Assembly (NCBI GenBank): GCA_028023455.1
Contig: JAQFVV010000071.1
Span: 5,908,650-5,972,649 of the forward strand
Reading direction: 5' to 3'
Source: Epiperipatus broadwayi
Taxonomy: Eukaryota > Onychophora > Udeonychophora > Euonychophora > Peripatidae
DNA: 64,000 bases
The notes under the pieces were generated by a model. It made no database searches, had not been told where the DNA came from, and was given only the letters and a program-made list of their open reading frames with translations. The translations under genes and the position numbers were made by a program. This document shows, piece by piece, positions 11,841 to 23,234 of the stretch. Position 1 is the stretch's first letter. Each line of letters begins with the position of its first letter.

Positions 11841-12474
11841 AAACCACTAAACATCACATGATCACTATTTCTTATGTTAGCACATTACTGTTATTAAAAC
11901 AGGCAAAACTCTCAATACAGTAGTGCCACTCAATGCCAACCAGAGTAATCAATGGGGTGCCAGAAGACTGGTTGGCACTGAGTGGTACTACTGTATGGAG
12001 AGTTTTGCCTGTTTTAATAACAGTAATGTGCTAACGTAAGAAATAGTGACCATCTTATGTTTAGTGGTTTAACACTGATCCTGCCTAACAGGATAGTTGT
12101 GGCTATAGTTGTTAAAGAGCTAAAAACATCAAAATGTATGGATACTGAACTGGGTTCAGACCCATATGACTATATAAGCTATTGAGCTTAGATTGAAAAT
12201 ATTATTGTGTTTTCAATTTTATTCTCATAGTTTTGTAGTTAAGTAGAGATAAAAGGTGGCTCCTGGAGGGTTGCATTAGATCCTAAGATCTAGGTGCTAT
12301 GCTCTCAGATCCAAAGCTCCTCACTAATGATGGCCACAAGCCCGAAACTAGTCTGAGGATATTGGATGAGTAGACACTAGATAGGAATTTTATGCACAAA
12401 CCTTCTGGTCTCCATTGATTACTCTGGTTGGCACTGAGTAGCACTACTGTATGGAGAGTTTTGCCTGTTTTAAC
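11841..12474. mobile_element. Family A compound insertion with palindrome and 9 bp TSD
   Basis: Flanked by TTCGAAATT at 11832-11840 and 12475-12483. It starts AAACCACTAAACATC and ends GCCTGTTTTAAC. The first part is a near-perfect palindrome (arms 11841-11943 and 11970-12071) of the outer end of the unit. The remainder, 12072-12474, is a plus-strand unit with a ribozyme at 12324-12353 in which CTGATGA has become CTAATGA (G5 lost), predicted dead; GAAA and CTAGTC are kept. No ORF. Confidence 0.85.
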
Positions 12475-12483
12475 TTCGAAATT

Positions 12484-12904
12484 TTGATAAACTTTTCTAG
12501 CAATTCAATATAAATATATACAAAAAGTATATAGAAAAAAACTTTATTTAATTCTAATAGCCTGGTATGCTTAGCATATATTTGACTACATGGTAATCAT
12601 ATTAATAGTTATAGTTGTCAGTTTATGACATTTATCAAAGAATAAATAAAGTAGAGGATTGTGTGCATAAATACTATAAGAATGTCATTCATCGGCCATG
12701 CCATCCCCCTCCAACCCGAGATTCAAATCAGATGAAATGTGGTATAGTTTCAGATAGCTGATTATTCTGAAGCAAACATTATTTTTAGTGCATTGTCAGC
12801 TTTAGCTAGACATCTAATTATTGTTTAGTAAATGGTTATCCAGCCATCGTTAGCTAAAGGATAAAACAAAAAGAAAAATCATTAATGCACCAGCAAATAG
12901 CAAT
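12484..12904. other. AT-rich spacer
   Basis: Nothing recognised beyond low-complexity sequence. Confidence 0.35.
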
Positions 12905-12944
12905 TGACTAGCATTCTGTGTAATCCTGTGCCTTTTGCTGTTTT

Positions 12945-13085
12945 GTTGCAGGGAGATGGTCTGCATTGTTTAGAGTGTCAGGTTTGAGAGTGTAAGATCT
13001 TCAGATTGAATCCAGTTTAGGTATTTTTGGTGCTGGAACTTCTTTTGAACCCTTGAGCAATAAAGCTTTTTTTTTCTTTTACTGC
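12945..13085 (+). repeat. SINE-like repeat ending GAGCAATAAAGC
   Basis: Contains a tRNA-like region (GATGGTCTGCATTGTTTAGAG, then TTGAATCC) and ends TGCTGGAACTTCTTTTGAACC ... TTGAGCAATAAAGC followed by a T-rich tail. A relative at 21150-21275 has the same ending. Probably a second tRNA-derived SINE family; box matches are degenerate. Confidence 0.5.
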
Positions 13086-13189
13086 AAAGACATCCTTGCC
13101 CTGGGGTATTTATGGTTAAATGATTTTTTTATTCATATTCATATTTTGTTTATTTATTATTATAATGCACTTAATATAAAAATATAGTC

Positions 13190-13285
13190 AAGAATTGGTG
13201 GCCTAGTGGTTAGCATAGATGCCTTTTAAACAGCTGGCCTGGGAAACCTGGCCTGGTTTGCTTCCCAGTCAATGCTTTGACATAT
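13190..13285 (+). repeat. tRNA-derived SINE, family 1
   Basis: A clear A box, TGGCCTAGTGGTTAGCAT, and a degenerate B box, TGGTTTGCTTCCCAGTC, followed by AATGCTTTGACATATT. Same tail logic as the copies at 5.16 and 43.1 kb. Confidence 0.7.
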
Positions 13286-13309
13286 TAAAATATCATCATT
13301 ACCATCAAA

Positions 13310-13515
13310 CATTATCAATCCACTGCAGGATGAAGGTATCTCCAAGTTCAATCCATCTTTTCCTATCTGTTGCTTCTCTTCTCCACAACACCCCTGCATA
13401 CTTTCTTATTTCATCCATCCATCTCATGGGTGGTCTCTTTCTGGGTCTTTTACAATCTCTTGGAATCCAGTTTAAAATTTCAATTATCCATCTATTATCA
13501 TCTCTTCTAGCAATA
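13310..13515 (-). pseudogene. LINE C-terminal fragment
   Basis: The minus strand reads as the extreme C-terminus of an arthropod/mollusc-type endonuclease-reverse transcriptase LINE: it includes ILNWIPRDCKRPRK, MRWMDEIRKYAGVL, KRWIELGDTFI and LQ-IDN, then a short ATG-type 3' microsatellite. Equivalent C-terminal ends occur at 20.6, 30.5, 40.98 and 63.95 kb. It is 5' truncated, as expected for LINE insertions. Confidence 0.85.
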
Positions 13516-15360
13516 TAAATATATATAAATATATAAACAAAAATGTAAAAATATCTTTATCTGTGATTGGGTATGTGCATAAATGCAGATTGATATACTT
13601 AGAGAATAAGTATTATAAACCAATGAAAATACCAACCATTGTGTAGTAGTAATATAATCAAGTATTGTATTAAATTCTTGGATTCAACTGAATAAGTTTT
13701 ACGTACAGTATAATACATTGTTAAATAGGGTATTGTTTCGAGAAATGTAAAAGAAAATTCAAGTTATGCAGTTTAGTCAAGTATGAAAAGAGAATCAAGA
13801 TTTGAGTAACAAAATCATGATATAAACATAGATATTTATATATATAGTCAAAGAATGAGTGTGTGTACAGTAAAGGTTTTTGCATTTATCAAAGTGATAA
13901 TAACACATTTTAGAAGCCATATACTTTACTTTGGAATTGAAATAGTAGATGAAGTATTTATTAAATTAATTGTTGTATTTGGAGACGGGAGGTACTATGA
14001 CATTGAAGTTTGCTTTTGCTAAATTTGAATAATGTTATATTCTGAAATAAAAACTACAATGTTTAAATGTATATAATATTGATTTAAACATGTATATGCA
14101 ACTAAGAGAAGTTATTCATATATGTCAAAATATAAAAAGTGTAATACAACTAATGACATAATTTAGAATTTTGCAAATTGTATGATCAAACTTAATAATG
14201 TTTTTCAGCTGCATGACCTTTTTCCAATACCTTGTGTTTATTTGCAGGTACATTTGCTAGTTATACACCATTGGTCATAGAAACTAGAATTAAAATTGCT
14301 ATTGATTTATTATGTAAAAAAAACAAAATCTGAAGATGTCAGTATTTTTCTGAGAAAGCAACAAGCTGACAACATTTTTGATTAGTAGATTCCTTAAGAG
14401 ATAAGCTATGAGACTGCTTATAAACTTCTATTGTTATTAGCAATGAGCAAAAAATTGAAGTTTTTATGATTTATTTAATCTCTATGATTATTTTTGCAAA
14501 TTATTTATATAGTAATTATTAAAAAAAAAACATCCTAATGACCACAATTAGATTTTATTTGAATATCTTTTATTTTAAAAAATACAAAGTTAAGAAATTA
14601 GTAGTAATCGGAAAAATGAAACCACAATCAAAAGCTCTGGCAAGAACTTTTGTGATATTTTAACAATTTTAAATTCAATTTTAAATCTTAAAGCAGACTT
14701 TCATATCTTTATGATGACATAATAATTTAGTCAAGTTTTAGAAATGAAGTTCAAAGTACAATATTATATATTTTTTGTCAGCATTGCAGTAATTGTTCAA
14801 CAAAAAAAAATTGTTCTCATATTTCTCTTTAATTTATTTTTATATTTGCAATGTTTAAATGTGATTTTTAGGATGTTTTTCACTTGTAAACTTATATTTC
14901 TAATAAATCAAATAAAATTTATTGACTCACAATATAGAATAAAGGTTTTAATACTATAATAGAATGTTAAACTATTAAACAAACTACCCTAAGGAAATGA
15001 TACAAAAAAACATTGAAATGTGGAGGAATTAAAGTGTTTAATTCAGATTTGCCTCAACAAAAAAGCTAACTGGAGATGATTAAAATATAACATGATAATA
15101 ATTGCAGTTATGAAATATTTATTTTAAATAATGTAAATAATAACGCTGCATTGGAGTTAAATAGGAGCAAATTCTTCAATAAATAATAAAAAGTTTTATC
15201 ATTTAGTTATCCTGAATAAATACTTTAGACAAAACCAAATATTATTGAAACAAAGTGTATAAGTGAAAATTATAAACAATAAAATTATATTTCTATCATA
15301 TGATAACAAATTTAATTTATTTTAGTAATTCTTTTATGTCAAGACTAATAGTTTTAGTGA
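13516..15360. other. AT-rich sequence, no gene seen
   Basis: About 1.8 kb with only short chance frames. No repeat seen elsewhere in the window was recognised in it. Confidence 0.4.
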
Positions 15361-15510
15361 TTAATTTTAGATCTAGTGTCTGAAGCTATCCTAGCTCCTC
15401 TCTGAGGAGTGCCAAAGCTTGAAACTATGGTCAGAGGTTGGGGTGGGATTTCCTGTCAGAGATATTTTAAATGCTTTCTTTGGCTAAGCATTTATCACAA
15501 AGGTGTTGAG
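15361..15510 (+). repeat. Hammerhead family B unit (partial)
   Basis: Holds CTGAGGA (15402-15408), stem II GTGC-CAAA-GCTT, GAAA (15421-15424) and CTATGGTC (15425-15432); stem I pairs CCTCT with AGAGG. The downstream tail (ATATTTTAAATGC ... GTTGAGCAATTAA) matches the copy at 43.56-43.63 kb. It runs directly into minus-strand family A sequence. Confidence 0.7.
15388..15450 (+). ncRNA. Hammerhead ribozyme, family B
   Basis: The core CTGAGGA / GAAA is intact (CUGANGA allows G at position 7). Stem III CTATGG is an imperfect palindrome and the predicted cleavage is after C15432. The last base pair of stem II is weak. Activity is untested. Confidence 0.65.
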
Positions 15511-16050
15511 CAATTAAACAATTCAAAACAAAGCAAAACTCTCCATATGGTAGTGCCATCTTGTGCCAACAAGAGCAATCAATGGATGCCAGAAGGCTTG
15601 TGCATAAAATCCCTATCTAGTGCCTACTCACCCAATATCCCCAGACTATTTTCTGGCTTGTGGCCTTCATCAGTGAGGAGCCTTGGATCTGAGAGCACTG
15701 CATCTAGATCTTAGGATCTAATGCAACCCTCTAGCAGCCACTGATTAACTCCACTTAACTACAAAACTATGAGAATGAAATTAAAAACACAATAATATTT
15801 TAAATCCAAGCTCAATAGCTTATCTAGTCATATGGGTCTGAATTCAATTCAGCACCCATACATTTTGGTGACTTTGGCTCTTCAACAACCATAGCCACCA
15901 CTATGGCAGGATTGGTGTTAAACCACTAAACATCACATGATCACTATCTCATACTAGCATATAATTGTTATTAAACAATTCAAAACAAAGCAAAACTCTC
16001 CATACAGTAGTGCTATCTTGTGCCACCAAGAGCAATCAATGGAAGCTTGT
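15506..16050 (-). repeat. Family A head-to-tail dimer (one full unit plus start of second)
   Basis: The phrase TTAAACAATTCAAAACAAAGC occurs at about 15506 and again at about 15972, giving a 466 bp period. The full unit runs through the ribozyme (15645-15673), the GATCTTAGGATCTAATGCAA region, a TTCAATTCAG block, then TAAACCACTAAACATCACATG and the TCTCATACTAGCA end. The second unit stops before its ribozyme. This tandem organisation is that of retrozyme or PLE pseudo-LTR dimers. Confidence 0.8.
15628..15690 (-). ncRNA. Hammerhead ribozyme, family A
   Basis: Read on the minus strand: CTGATGA (15673-15667), stem II AGGCCACAAGCCA, GAAA (15653-15650), then ATAGTC. The invariant bases are kept, but the palindromic stem III has changed from CTAG to ATAG. 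Stem I pairs TCCTCA with TGGGGA, then a second block. Confidence 0.65.
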
Positions 16051-18119
16051 GTTTTAAGACCTATAGAGGTCCCTACCTTCGTATTTTTCAGACGCTTATT
16101 TCTAAGTTACAGCCTTAGTAAATTATTACTTAAGATAAGAAGAGTAGTGATACCAAGTTTATTGGTGGAAGCAAGCTACACTATAAGTTATCATTATTCT
16201 TTTTAATTATTACTATGATAAAAAAATTTACTTATAGGCTATGAGGTTGTAATCGCTGATGTAATATTAGATATAGAGACTAAGAACATTATCTACTCTG
16301 TCAATGCATAATGAAATATGTTCCTAGAGCAAAAAAACTGTGGACAAATAGAAATTCAGGAAAAATTATTGACATAGAATTCTATGATTTCATAATAAAA
16401 CTAAATTTGCAAAGATAAAATTCTGAAAAACAATTAATATATGATTAGGAACTTTAACATCTAGAATAAACATAAAAATAAATTTTAACATCTTGTTTTA
16501 AAAAAAAAACTAAATGTAAAGGATTTATTTTGCAAAAAGAATGAATGCTTTGAATACTATCAGAAATGTATTTTGCAAAATTACATAGTACTCAATAAAA
16601 ATAAAAAGTGATAGTTTAGAATGATATTTGGAAAAAAAATAATGGTAAGAAGTTGGATTTAAAATCCAATAATTATGGTTAAAATATTTTCAAGCTGCAA
16701 TCATTAGTGTTGATAGTAGACGTCATTTGTAAACATCGCACCATCAGTCCCTACCTCCTTCACATTGTAAGATTTTATATTACTTTCTTTAGTTTTTTTA
16801 ATGAAGAAAATCTTACCTTTTCTTATTACATATACTTAACAAGAGACTTGGAAGAATTAACCCAATATGTGTGTATTTTGAAAAAGTTAAGAGCAGTTAA
16901 GTAAAGAAAAAAAAACCAACAAGTGGTAAGTGCAGATATGTACTCTATATAAAAGTGATTTATATATTTCTATATGCATGCGATATGACTTTTATATTTT
17001 CAATTTATTTATAATTTTTATTTTTTTTTATTTTATTAAAATATTACTCTAAAATGTAATTGTATTAGTTATATCCATTTTTGGTTCAACTCTCAACCTG
17101 CTTATATAATATACTTATAGATATGACTGTGGTTCATTTGATGTACAAAAGAGAGTCTCAAAGTGTTTTATATTGTTTTAAATTATGTATAATTTACTTG
17201 AAGAGAAAAAATATTTGAATAATAATAAGAAAAGGTAAATCAGTTCTCCCATTGGAAAGTGGTATAGGAGAATAGAGAAGTATTCTTATTTTCAAGACAA
17301 ATGAAGCTGATTTGCATTATCCAATATTTTTATACTCAACCAAGAATGAAGTGTGATTATTGCTCAGAAAGTATAACCAATTTCCATCTGAAATCATACT
17401 TTGAATAATCAAACTACATCAATTGATTATGATTAGCAGTTCTATTAATGATTCAGTTACTTATCAGTACTACACTGCATGAATTTTAGATTTTGTATAG
17501 TGCTTAAGCACTAGAATGCCAGCATGGCTTCATCATCATCATTAGCACTACATTCAGTTAAATACAGTTATGCCTTTGGTATTCTCCTGTCAACTATATT
17601 TGGATATCAACGAACAGATTCCAGAAAAGAGTATGCTATTAAATGAAAAGCGATCCTTTGATTCCTATTTGAGAACTTGAGCATAACAAATTCTTGGAGT
17701 CTTCTTGACACATTTTTGTTTTTTTAGATATTATTATGCAATTGTTTACAGTACCCAGAATATAAATGTGCAGCCAATCAGCACACAGCAGTTAGTTTGG
17801 TGTGTTTATGGGCAAGAAACATCATGGCTTTTCTTACAAGCAGGACAAGCATGTGTGTGAATGATTTTTTTAAGGTATTTACAATCATAACAACTAAAAC
17901 TAAATTATGGTCCTAGGTGGATGTAAAGGTATGAGCCAAGGCATCATTTGGAGACCGATGCAGAAAGTGCTACGATTCAGACTGCTATTCCATGATAAAC
18001 TTTTTATTCATTTATCTATTACTTTGTATTTGAATGAATAAACAAATGTTATAAGAATTAAAAAAAACTATCTAATATTAAATGGGATATTGTTGGAATT
18101 TGTAAAGTTTAAAAATAAA
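16051..18119. other. AT-rich sequence, no gene seen
   Basis: About 2 kb without a supported gene. Short frames (e.g. at 16.7 kb) have no recognisable domain. Confidence 0.4.
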
Positions 18120-18572
18120 CAATTGATATGAGAAGTGGACAAAGGTTCAAGTGTTGAAAGTACAAGTAAAGAGAGATTCACTTTAAATAAAAAATGGAAA
18201 CAATATGGGAGAGATTAATTGTATATCAGAACAGTAGCAAGATTAGTTATTCAACTTAATAAAGACATTAAAAAGAGATAATTCAGATTGCTGCCCCCCA
18301 ATAAGTTCTAATTGTGAAGAAGAAGTAGATGATTTGATATAGATGTACAAAATGCTTTTATAGCATACATTTTAAAATTGCCATGGGAGACTTTAATGTT
18401 ATGATTGAAAAATAATTAAAAATTAAAAAAGGTTTTGGGTAATTTTGTTTATGGAAGCATTCAAACAAAAATACATCAAAATTGGACTATATTTTGACTA
18501 ACAGAAAATATATCTTTCGAGACTGTAATGTTCTTAATAGATGCAATGCAGGAAGTGATAATTAATTAGTGA
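18120..18572 (+). pseudogene. LINE endonuclease domain, decayed (5' part)
   Basis: An EEP-type endonuclease trail: ARLVIQLNKDIKK, then a broken stretch with DVQNAFIAYILKIAMGDFNV (GDFN catalytic motif at about 18385) and SKLDYILTNRKYIF. This is the apurinic endonuclease of a LINE ORF2, with frameshifts. It continues after an inserted family A dimer at 18573-19160 into the RT part. Confidence 0.8.
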
Positions 18573-19160
18573 GTTTGGAGTCATAGTTTTATAGTTAAAT
18601 AAAAAAGTAGAAGGTGATTGTTGGAAGGATGCATTATATCCAAAGATCTACATACAATACTCTCAGTTCCAATATTCCTCTCTGATGAAAGCCATAAGTT
18701 AGAAACTTGTCTGGGGATATTGGATGAGTAGACACTACATAGGGATTTTGATACATTAATCTTAAAGCATCCATTGATTGCTATGGCTTGCACTAGATGT
18801 CACTATTTTATGGAGAAAATTGCTGTGTTAACAGTTTGTGCATGCATAAGAAATGATGGTCACGTGATATTATAGTACATTAATATCAATCCTAGATAAA
18901 GGTTGTTGGTGACTATGGTTATTAAAAAATCCAAGACACCATAATATATGGATACTGAACTGGATTCAAATCCATATAACTATACAAACAAATTGGTTTG
19001 GATGGAAAACATTATTGTGTTTTTAATTTTGGGTGCATAGCTTTGTAAATAATTAAAAAGGTAAAATATGGTTGCTGGAGTGATGCATTAAATCCAAAGG
19101 TCTAGATGTAGTGCTCTTAGTTTTAAGACTCCACTGATAAATCCATAAGCTGGAAACAGC
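18573..19160 (+). repeat. Family A dimer inserted in the LINE
   Basis: Two plus-strand ribozyme cores 452 bp apart. The first (18682-18711) has CTGATGA, GAAA and CTTGTC. The second (19134 on) has CTGATAA, GGAAA and stops just past it. Between them lies one complete unit including the CATGTGATATTATAG and TGAACTGGATTCAAA blocks. This is one full circular-permutation-complete monomer bounded by ribozymes. Confidence 0.8.
18665..18726 (+). ncRNA. Hammerhead ribozyme, family A
   Basis: CTGATGA 18682-18688, GAAA 18702-18705, CTTGTC 18706-18711 with predicted cleavage after C18711, then TGGGGATATTGGATGAG closing stem I with the TTCCAATATTCCTCT strand upstream. Stem II (AAGCC/AGTTA) is weakened by substitutions. 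Confidence 0.6.
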
Positions 19161-20780
19161 AATTAGCAAGTAAATTTTCAACTGAGAATACACAATATAT
19201 GAAGAAAAGAAGGAATATGAAAATACTTCAAAATGACTCTTTACAATGAATCAAATATCTGAATTTTAAAATAGTATAAAAAAGAATTAATAATGATATT
19301 AAAAATATATAATTGTGCACTGGCAAGGAAAGTTATGAAAGTGAATAAAATTTTCAAAAGTAATAATTATAGTCTTAGTAATAGAAGAACATTAAGAAGG
19401 AAAGACAGAACTATTACTGGAAAAAAGAAAATTTTTCTATACGAGGAATTTTATAGTAGTTAAAATAAAAAACTACAGTTATTACAATATTCTGAATTGC
19501 CAAACACTTTAAATGAAGAGTTATGACAAGCAATAAATCTATGAAGAAAATAAAAGTTCCAGAAAATAATAGAATTATTATAATATTGATATTTAGGACA
19601 GGTGATAAAGAAGATATATTATAGATCTTTCAATGTTTTTTATCAGTTTTAAAATAATTATAACTCATTTTCAGAGAAATTTGGATTTGATCAAAAGAAC
19701 AAACTCAATTTAACAATCATTTTATCACAATGGATCATATCCAAGTATTGAGAGAAGTTATAGAAAGTAATAATGATTATGAGTTGCCATTATGTTTTGG
19801 ATTTGTGAATTACGAAAAGGCATTCGATTCTATAAGCGTTTTCACATGATTAAAACTTTGCTCTTTCAACATATGGACCAAGGATATTATAATACTCTGA
19901 AAAATATTTATCAAAATGCATTAGTAATATTTATATTACAAGATAATATTAAGAAGATTAGCATTGATAAAGATTTATAACAAGAGATTACACATATCTA
20001 AAACTTTCTACAATATTTTTATGGATTAACCAGAAAGCTAAGAAAGTAAAGATACACAGAAATTATCGAAGTCATTCAGATTTTTGCAGATGCTGTTATT
20101 TTTGCATAACTTCAGGAAATGTTATAAAAAAGTTATCAGATGAAAGTAAAAAGGACTAAAAATAAATAATACTCAGTGGATTTTTTCAGGAGAAAATATA
20201 TATATATAATTACGAATTAGATAAAGTTAACAACTGTGATTATCTTAAACATATTATTAATACAGATGGAAACAATGGGTAAATTAGTTGTATTAGTGTT
20301 TGCAGTAAAAATAACTTAATAGGAAATATGCGTACGTGTTTGATAAAGATTTTTAATAGGTATATTTAACCAAATTCCTATTTATGGATTTAAAACCTAA
20401 TGCTTAATAGAATAGCAATTTCAGACTTCTCAACAAATTACAGAGAGACACATATTGGGAGAAACTAGAAAGTGTTGGAAATAAAATGTATGAATCAGAC
20501 AGCAAACAGCTATAACTAACATCATTGAAAGATTAAGAAACTGAAATAGAGCTGAACTAGATATATTACTAAAAATGGTAGCAATAAATAGACAATTAAA
20601 GTGTTCAACTGGATTCCAAGATTATAAAATACCTAGAAAGAGACGACGTGAGGTGGGTGGATGGAATAAAGAAATTTTTTCTTGTCTTGGGAAAAAGAGA
20701 GGCTAGAGATCAGAGAAACTGGAATTAAACTTGCATATAGAATCAGAGAAACTGGATACTGATTTACTTAATCATCATCA
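19161..20780 (+). pseudogene. LINE reverse transcriptase and C-terminus, decayed
   Basis: Continuation of the LINE started at 18120. Around 19700-19860 the trail reads DHIQVLREVIES, then LCFGFVNYEKAFDSI, matching RT motif A of endonuclease-RT LINEs. Weaker pieces follow (QTLLFLHNF region, a NxYLG-like stretch near 20230). The C-terminal block near 20610-20730 (FNWIPRL, PRKRRR) matches the fragment at 30.5 kb. Many stops and frameshifts; dead. Length of about 2 kb after removing the insert fits a nearly complete ORF2. Confidence 0.75.
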
Positions 20781-21149
20781 AATTCACCTATATTTCCATC
20801 TTTTTTTATTCTAGTATAATATTTAATATATAAATATATGCATTTAAGTATTTATATATTACACTTTTATAGTATATATATAAAAGATATTTCCAATGAT
20901 TATATAATACATTAAGATTAACCTGGTTTATTAACTGAATGAAATACTCTCAATCCAATGTGCAAGGTAAAATTCCTAAAAAAGTTAAGCTTTGTGCTTT
21001 GGTTTGAGATTATTTCAATTACTTAATATCCAGTAGTTTAATAGTAAACAATTATTTACTTTTTTATTTTTTATAACTAAAAATAAACTATCTTATTTTA
21101 ACTGAATTTTTTTTATAAAAGATGCATATATAATATCACTATTTTGGCA

Positions 21150-21275
21150 ATGCCCTGATGGTTTACTTGAATGATGGAGGGTCAAACTCTGGGGTGTGAG
21201 TTCCACAGATCAATTCCAATGCTGGCACTTGAACTTCTTATCAACTCTTGAGCAATAAAGCTATTTGATTATTTA
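21150..21275 (+). repeat. SINE-like repeat ending GAGCAATAAAGC
   Basis: Reads CAATGCCCTGATGGTTTACTT, then GTGAGTTCCACAGATCAATTCC, then GCTGGCACTTGAACTTC and GAGCAATAAAGC with a T-rich tail. Related to 12945-13085. Confidence 0.5.
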
Positions 21276-21838
21276 TTTTTTTCTTAGCAATGACTTATCC
21301 ACATTTTTTAGACCTGCATGAAATTTAACATCTGCTATATGCAAAGAATATAAATTGTGCAATGTCTATTATATAGTACAGTACCATATTATATTGTACT
21401 TTTTAAAAAGATACTGAAGTTCTAATATGTCATGTTCATACATTTAATTCTATCTGTTGATTATTATATCACTGCAGAAACCAGTGACATGTTATTAGAT
21501 TGTGTGCATGAGAAAAACAACAACTAAACATTTAAATGATTTCATTTTTAATACTATATTACGTGGTTTAACATGATGATATACTTGCAAGATTAATTGT
21601 TTGAGAGAGCATGTAATATCCAAGCAACAGAAATAAGACTCAATCCAGGAAGCTTGTCTATGCCTCAACCACTGTGTTAAATGACACAAAGTATTCATCA
21701 TAGTGACTGCCAAGTGAGGAAAGCCTAAGATAATTTTCAGCTGGATAACTGAATGGACTAGTGTTCTGCCATATTGATGACTGAAGGTTATTTTATATTC
21801 CAGAGCTGACCACAGTAATATTATTTTAAAATGTTCAA
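21276..21838. other. AT-rich spacer
   Basis: Nothing recognised. Confidence 0.35.
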
Positions 21839-22007
21839 AAATATTTATGTTAAACCACTAAACATCACATGATCACCATCTCTTATGCTAGCACATAACT
21901 ATTATTAAACAGGCAAAACTCTCCATACAGTAGTGCCACCCTATGCCAACCAGAGTAATCAATAGATGCCAGAAGGCTTGTGCATAAAATCCCCATCTAG
22001 TGCCTAT

Positions 22008-22070
22008 TCATCCAATATCCCCAGACTAGTTTCTGGCTTGTGGCCTTCATCAGTGAAGAGTCTTGAATGT
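22008..22070 (-). ncRNA. Hammerhead ribozyme, family A, core intact
   Basis: Minus strand: CTGATGA (22053-22047), stem II GGC-CACAA-GCC with an A-A opposition at its base, GAAA (22033-22030), perfect palindromic stem III CTAG, then TC with cleavage after the base at 22024. Stem I pairs around an internal loop. One of the best preserved family A cores. Confidence 0.72.
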
Positions 22071-22155
22071 GAGAGCACTGCACCTAGATCTTAGGATCTA
22101 AAGGGTGACTGCTGGAGGGTTGCATTAGATCCTAAGATCTAGGTGCAGTGTTCTC

Positions 22156-22218
22156 AGATCGAAGGATCCTCATTGATGAAGGCCACAAGCCAGAAACTAG
22201 TCTGGGGATATTGGATGA
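22156..22218 (+). ncRNA. Hammerhead ribozyme, family A, damaged
   Basis: TTGATGA (22173-22179) instead of CTGATGA, so invariant C3 is lost. GAAA (22193-22196) and CTAGTC (22197-22202) are intact. Predicted inactive. Confidence 0.65.
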
Positions 22219-22482
22219 GTAGGCACTAGATGGGGATTTTATGCACGCACAAGCCTTCTGGCATCCATTGATTACTCTGTTTGGCACAGGGTGGCACTAC
22301 TGTATGGAGAGTTTTGCCTGTTTAAATATTTACGTTATTACATGACTTTGTCATATAATTTCAGTATACACATTACTATTTTAACAGTATACATTTTTTC
22401 ACCATCTCCATGCCATCTATTGTAAGCTTTAGTAACTAATAAATGTCAAATGATAGTGCTTAATAAATTCCTATTCTAAGCT

Positions 22483-22700
22483 GTCATATCCGATATCCCC
22501 TGACTAGTTTCAAGTTTATGGCTTTCATTATTGAGGAGCAGATTAGTACACCTGAATTCTTGAATCTAATGCATCTTTGATTCCAGCAGTCACCATTTAT
22601 CTCTAGTCTATAGATATTGGTTATGACCGCACAGAATATGGATTTATAAAGCACTATCATCTGGCATCTATTAGTTACTAAAGTTAACAATAGGTGGTAC
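22483..22700 (-). repeat. Degenerate family A copy
   Basis: Diverged minus-strand family A: CATATCCGATATCCCC, TGACTAGTTTCAAG, TGGCTTTCATTATTGAGGAG, then CATCTTTGATTCCAGCAG. The ribozyme core is corrupted (CTGATGA reads AATAATGA). Confidence 0.65.
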
Positions 22701-22729
22701 AGAAGTGGTGAAAGAAAAAACGTATTTTG

Positions 22730-23234
22730 TGATTAAAAAAATATGAATTTTATATCACGGCAGTATATTTATATCAGCACTATAAATATTTTGAAATAAA
22801 GATTTTCACTTTATTATTCATTAACGACAACATTTTTACAATCACATTTTTTTGTAACAATATTTGTAAGTACTCCTTTGTGGAAACATTAATGAATCTT
22901 TTCAAATAAGCATTTTAACTTTATTATTCTTTAACAATAAACATATTTACAAGTATACTGTATTAAACATTTGCAAGAAATGCGTTTTTTTTTTATTATT
23001 AAACATTTGTAAACATCTTTTTCGCACTCTTATATAAAGTGAATACAGTATATATAAGTACGTATCCTTAAGCGATAATATATATATCCTATGACTTTTT
23101 ACTGTACCGTGAAAAAAATAAATACAAGAACTAACTCGCGAAATATTTAAAAAACAATAAAGAATCAGCATTTTTTATAAAAATAAAAAATAAATGAATG
23201 ACAACATTTTTTAACAAAGTAAAAAATAAGTGAA
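22730..23234. other. AT-rich spacer
   Basis: Nothing recognised; very A+T rich with several short imperfect repeats of TTTATTATTCWTTAAC. Confidence 0.35.

Larger units (their letters stand above)
21852..22323. mobile_element. Family A head-to-head palindrome with 13 bp TSD
   Basis: Flanked by AAATATTTATGTT (21839-21851) and AAATATTTACGTT (22324-22336), one mismatch. The left half is a minus-strand unit end and the right half a plus-strand unit end. They meet near 22095-22110 between two copies of CCTAGATCTTAGGATCTAA. Both halves carry a ribozyme, pointing away from each other. The transcript from either strand would fold into a ~200 bp hairpin. Confidence 0.88.

Noticed and set aside
15409-15714. 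101-codon open frame across 15.4-15.7 kb
   Set aside because: It reads through a family B ribozyme into a family A unit; its peptide recurs wherever family A occurs (3.4, 53.2, 55.3 kb) and reflects the repeat, not a protein.
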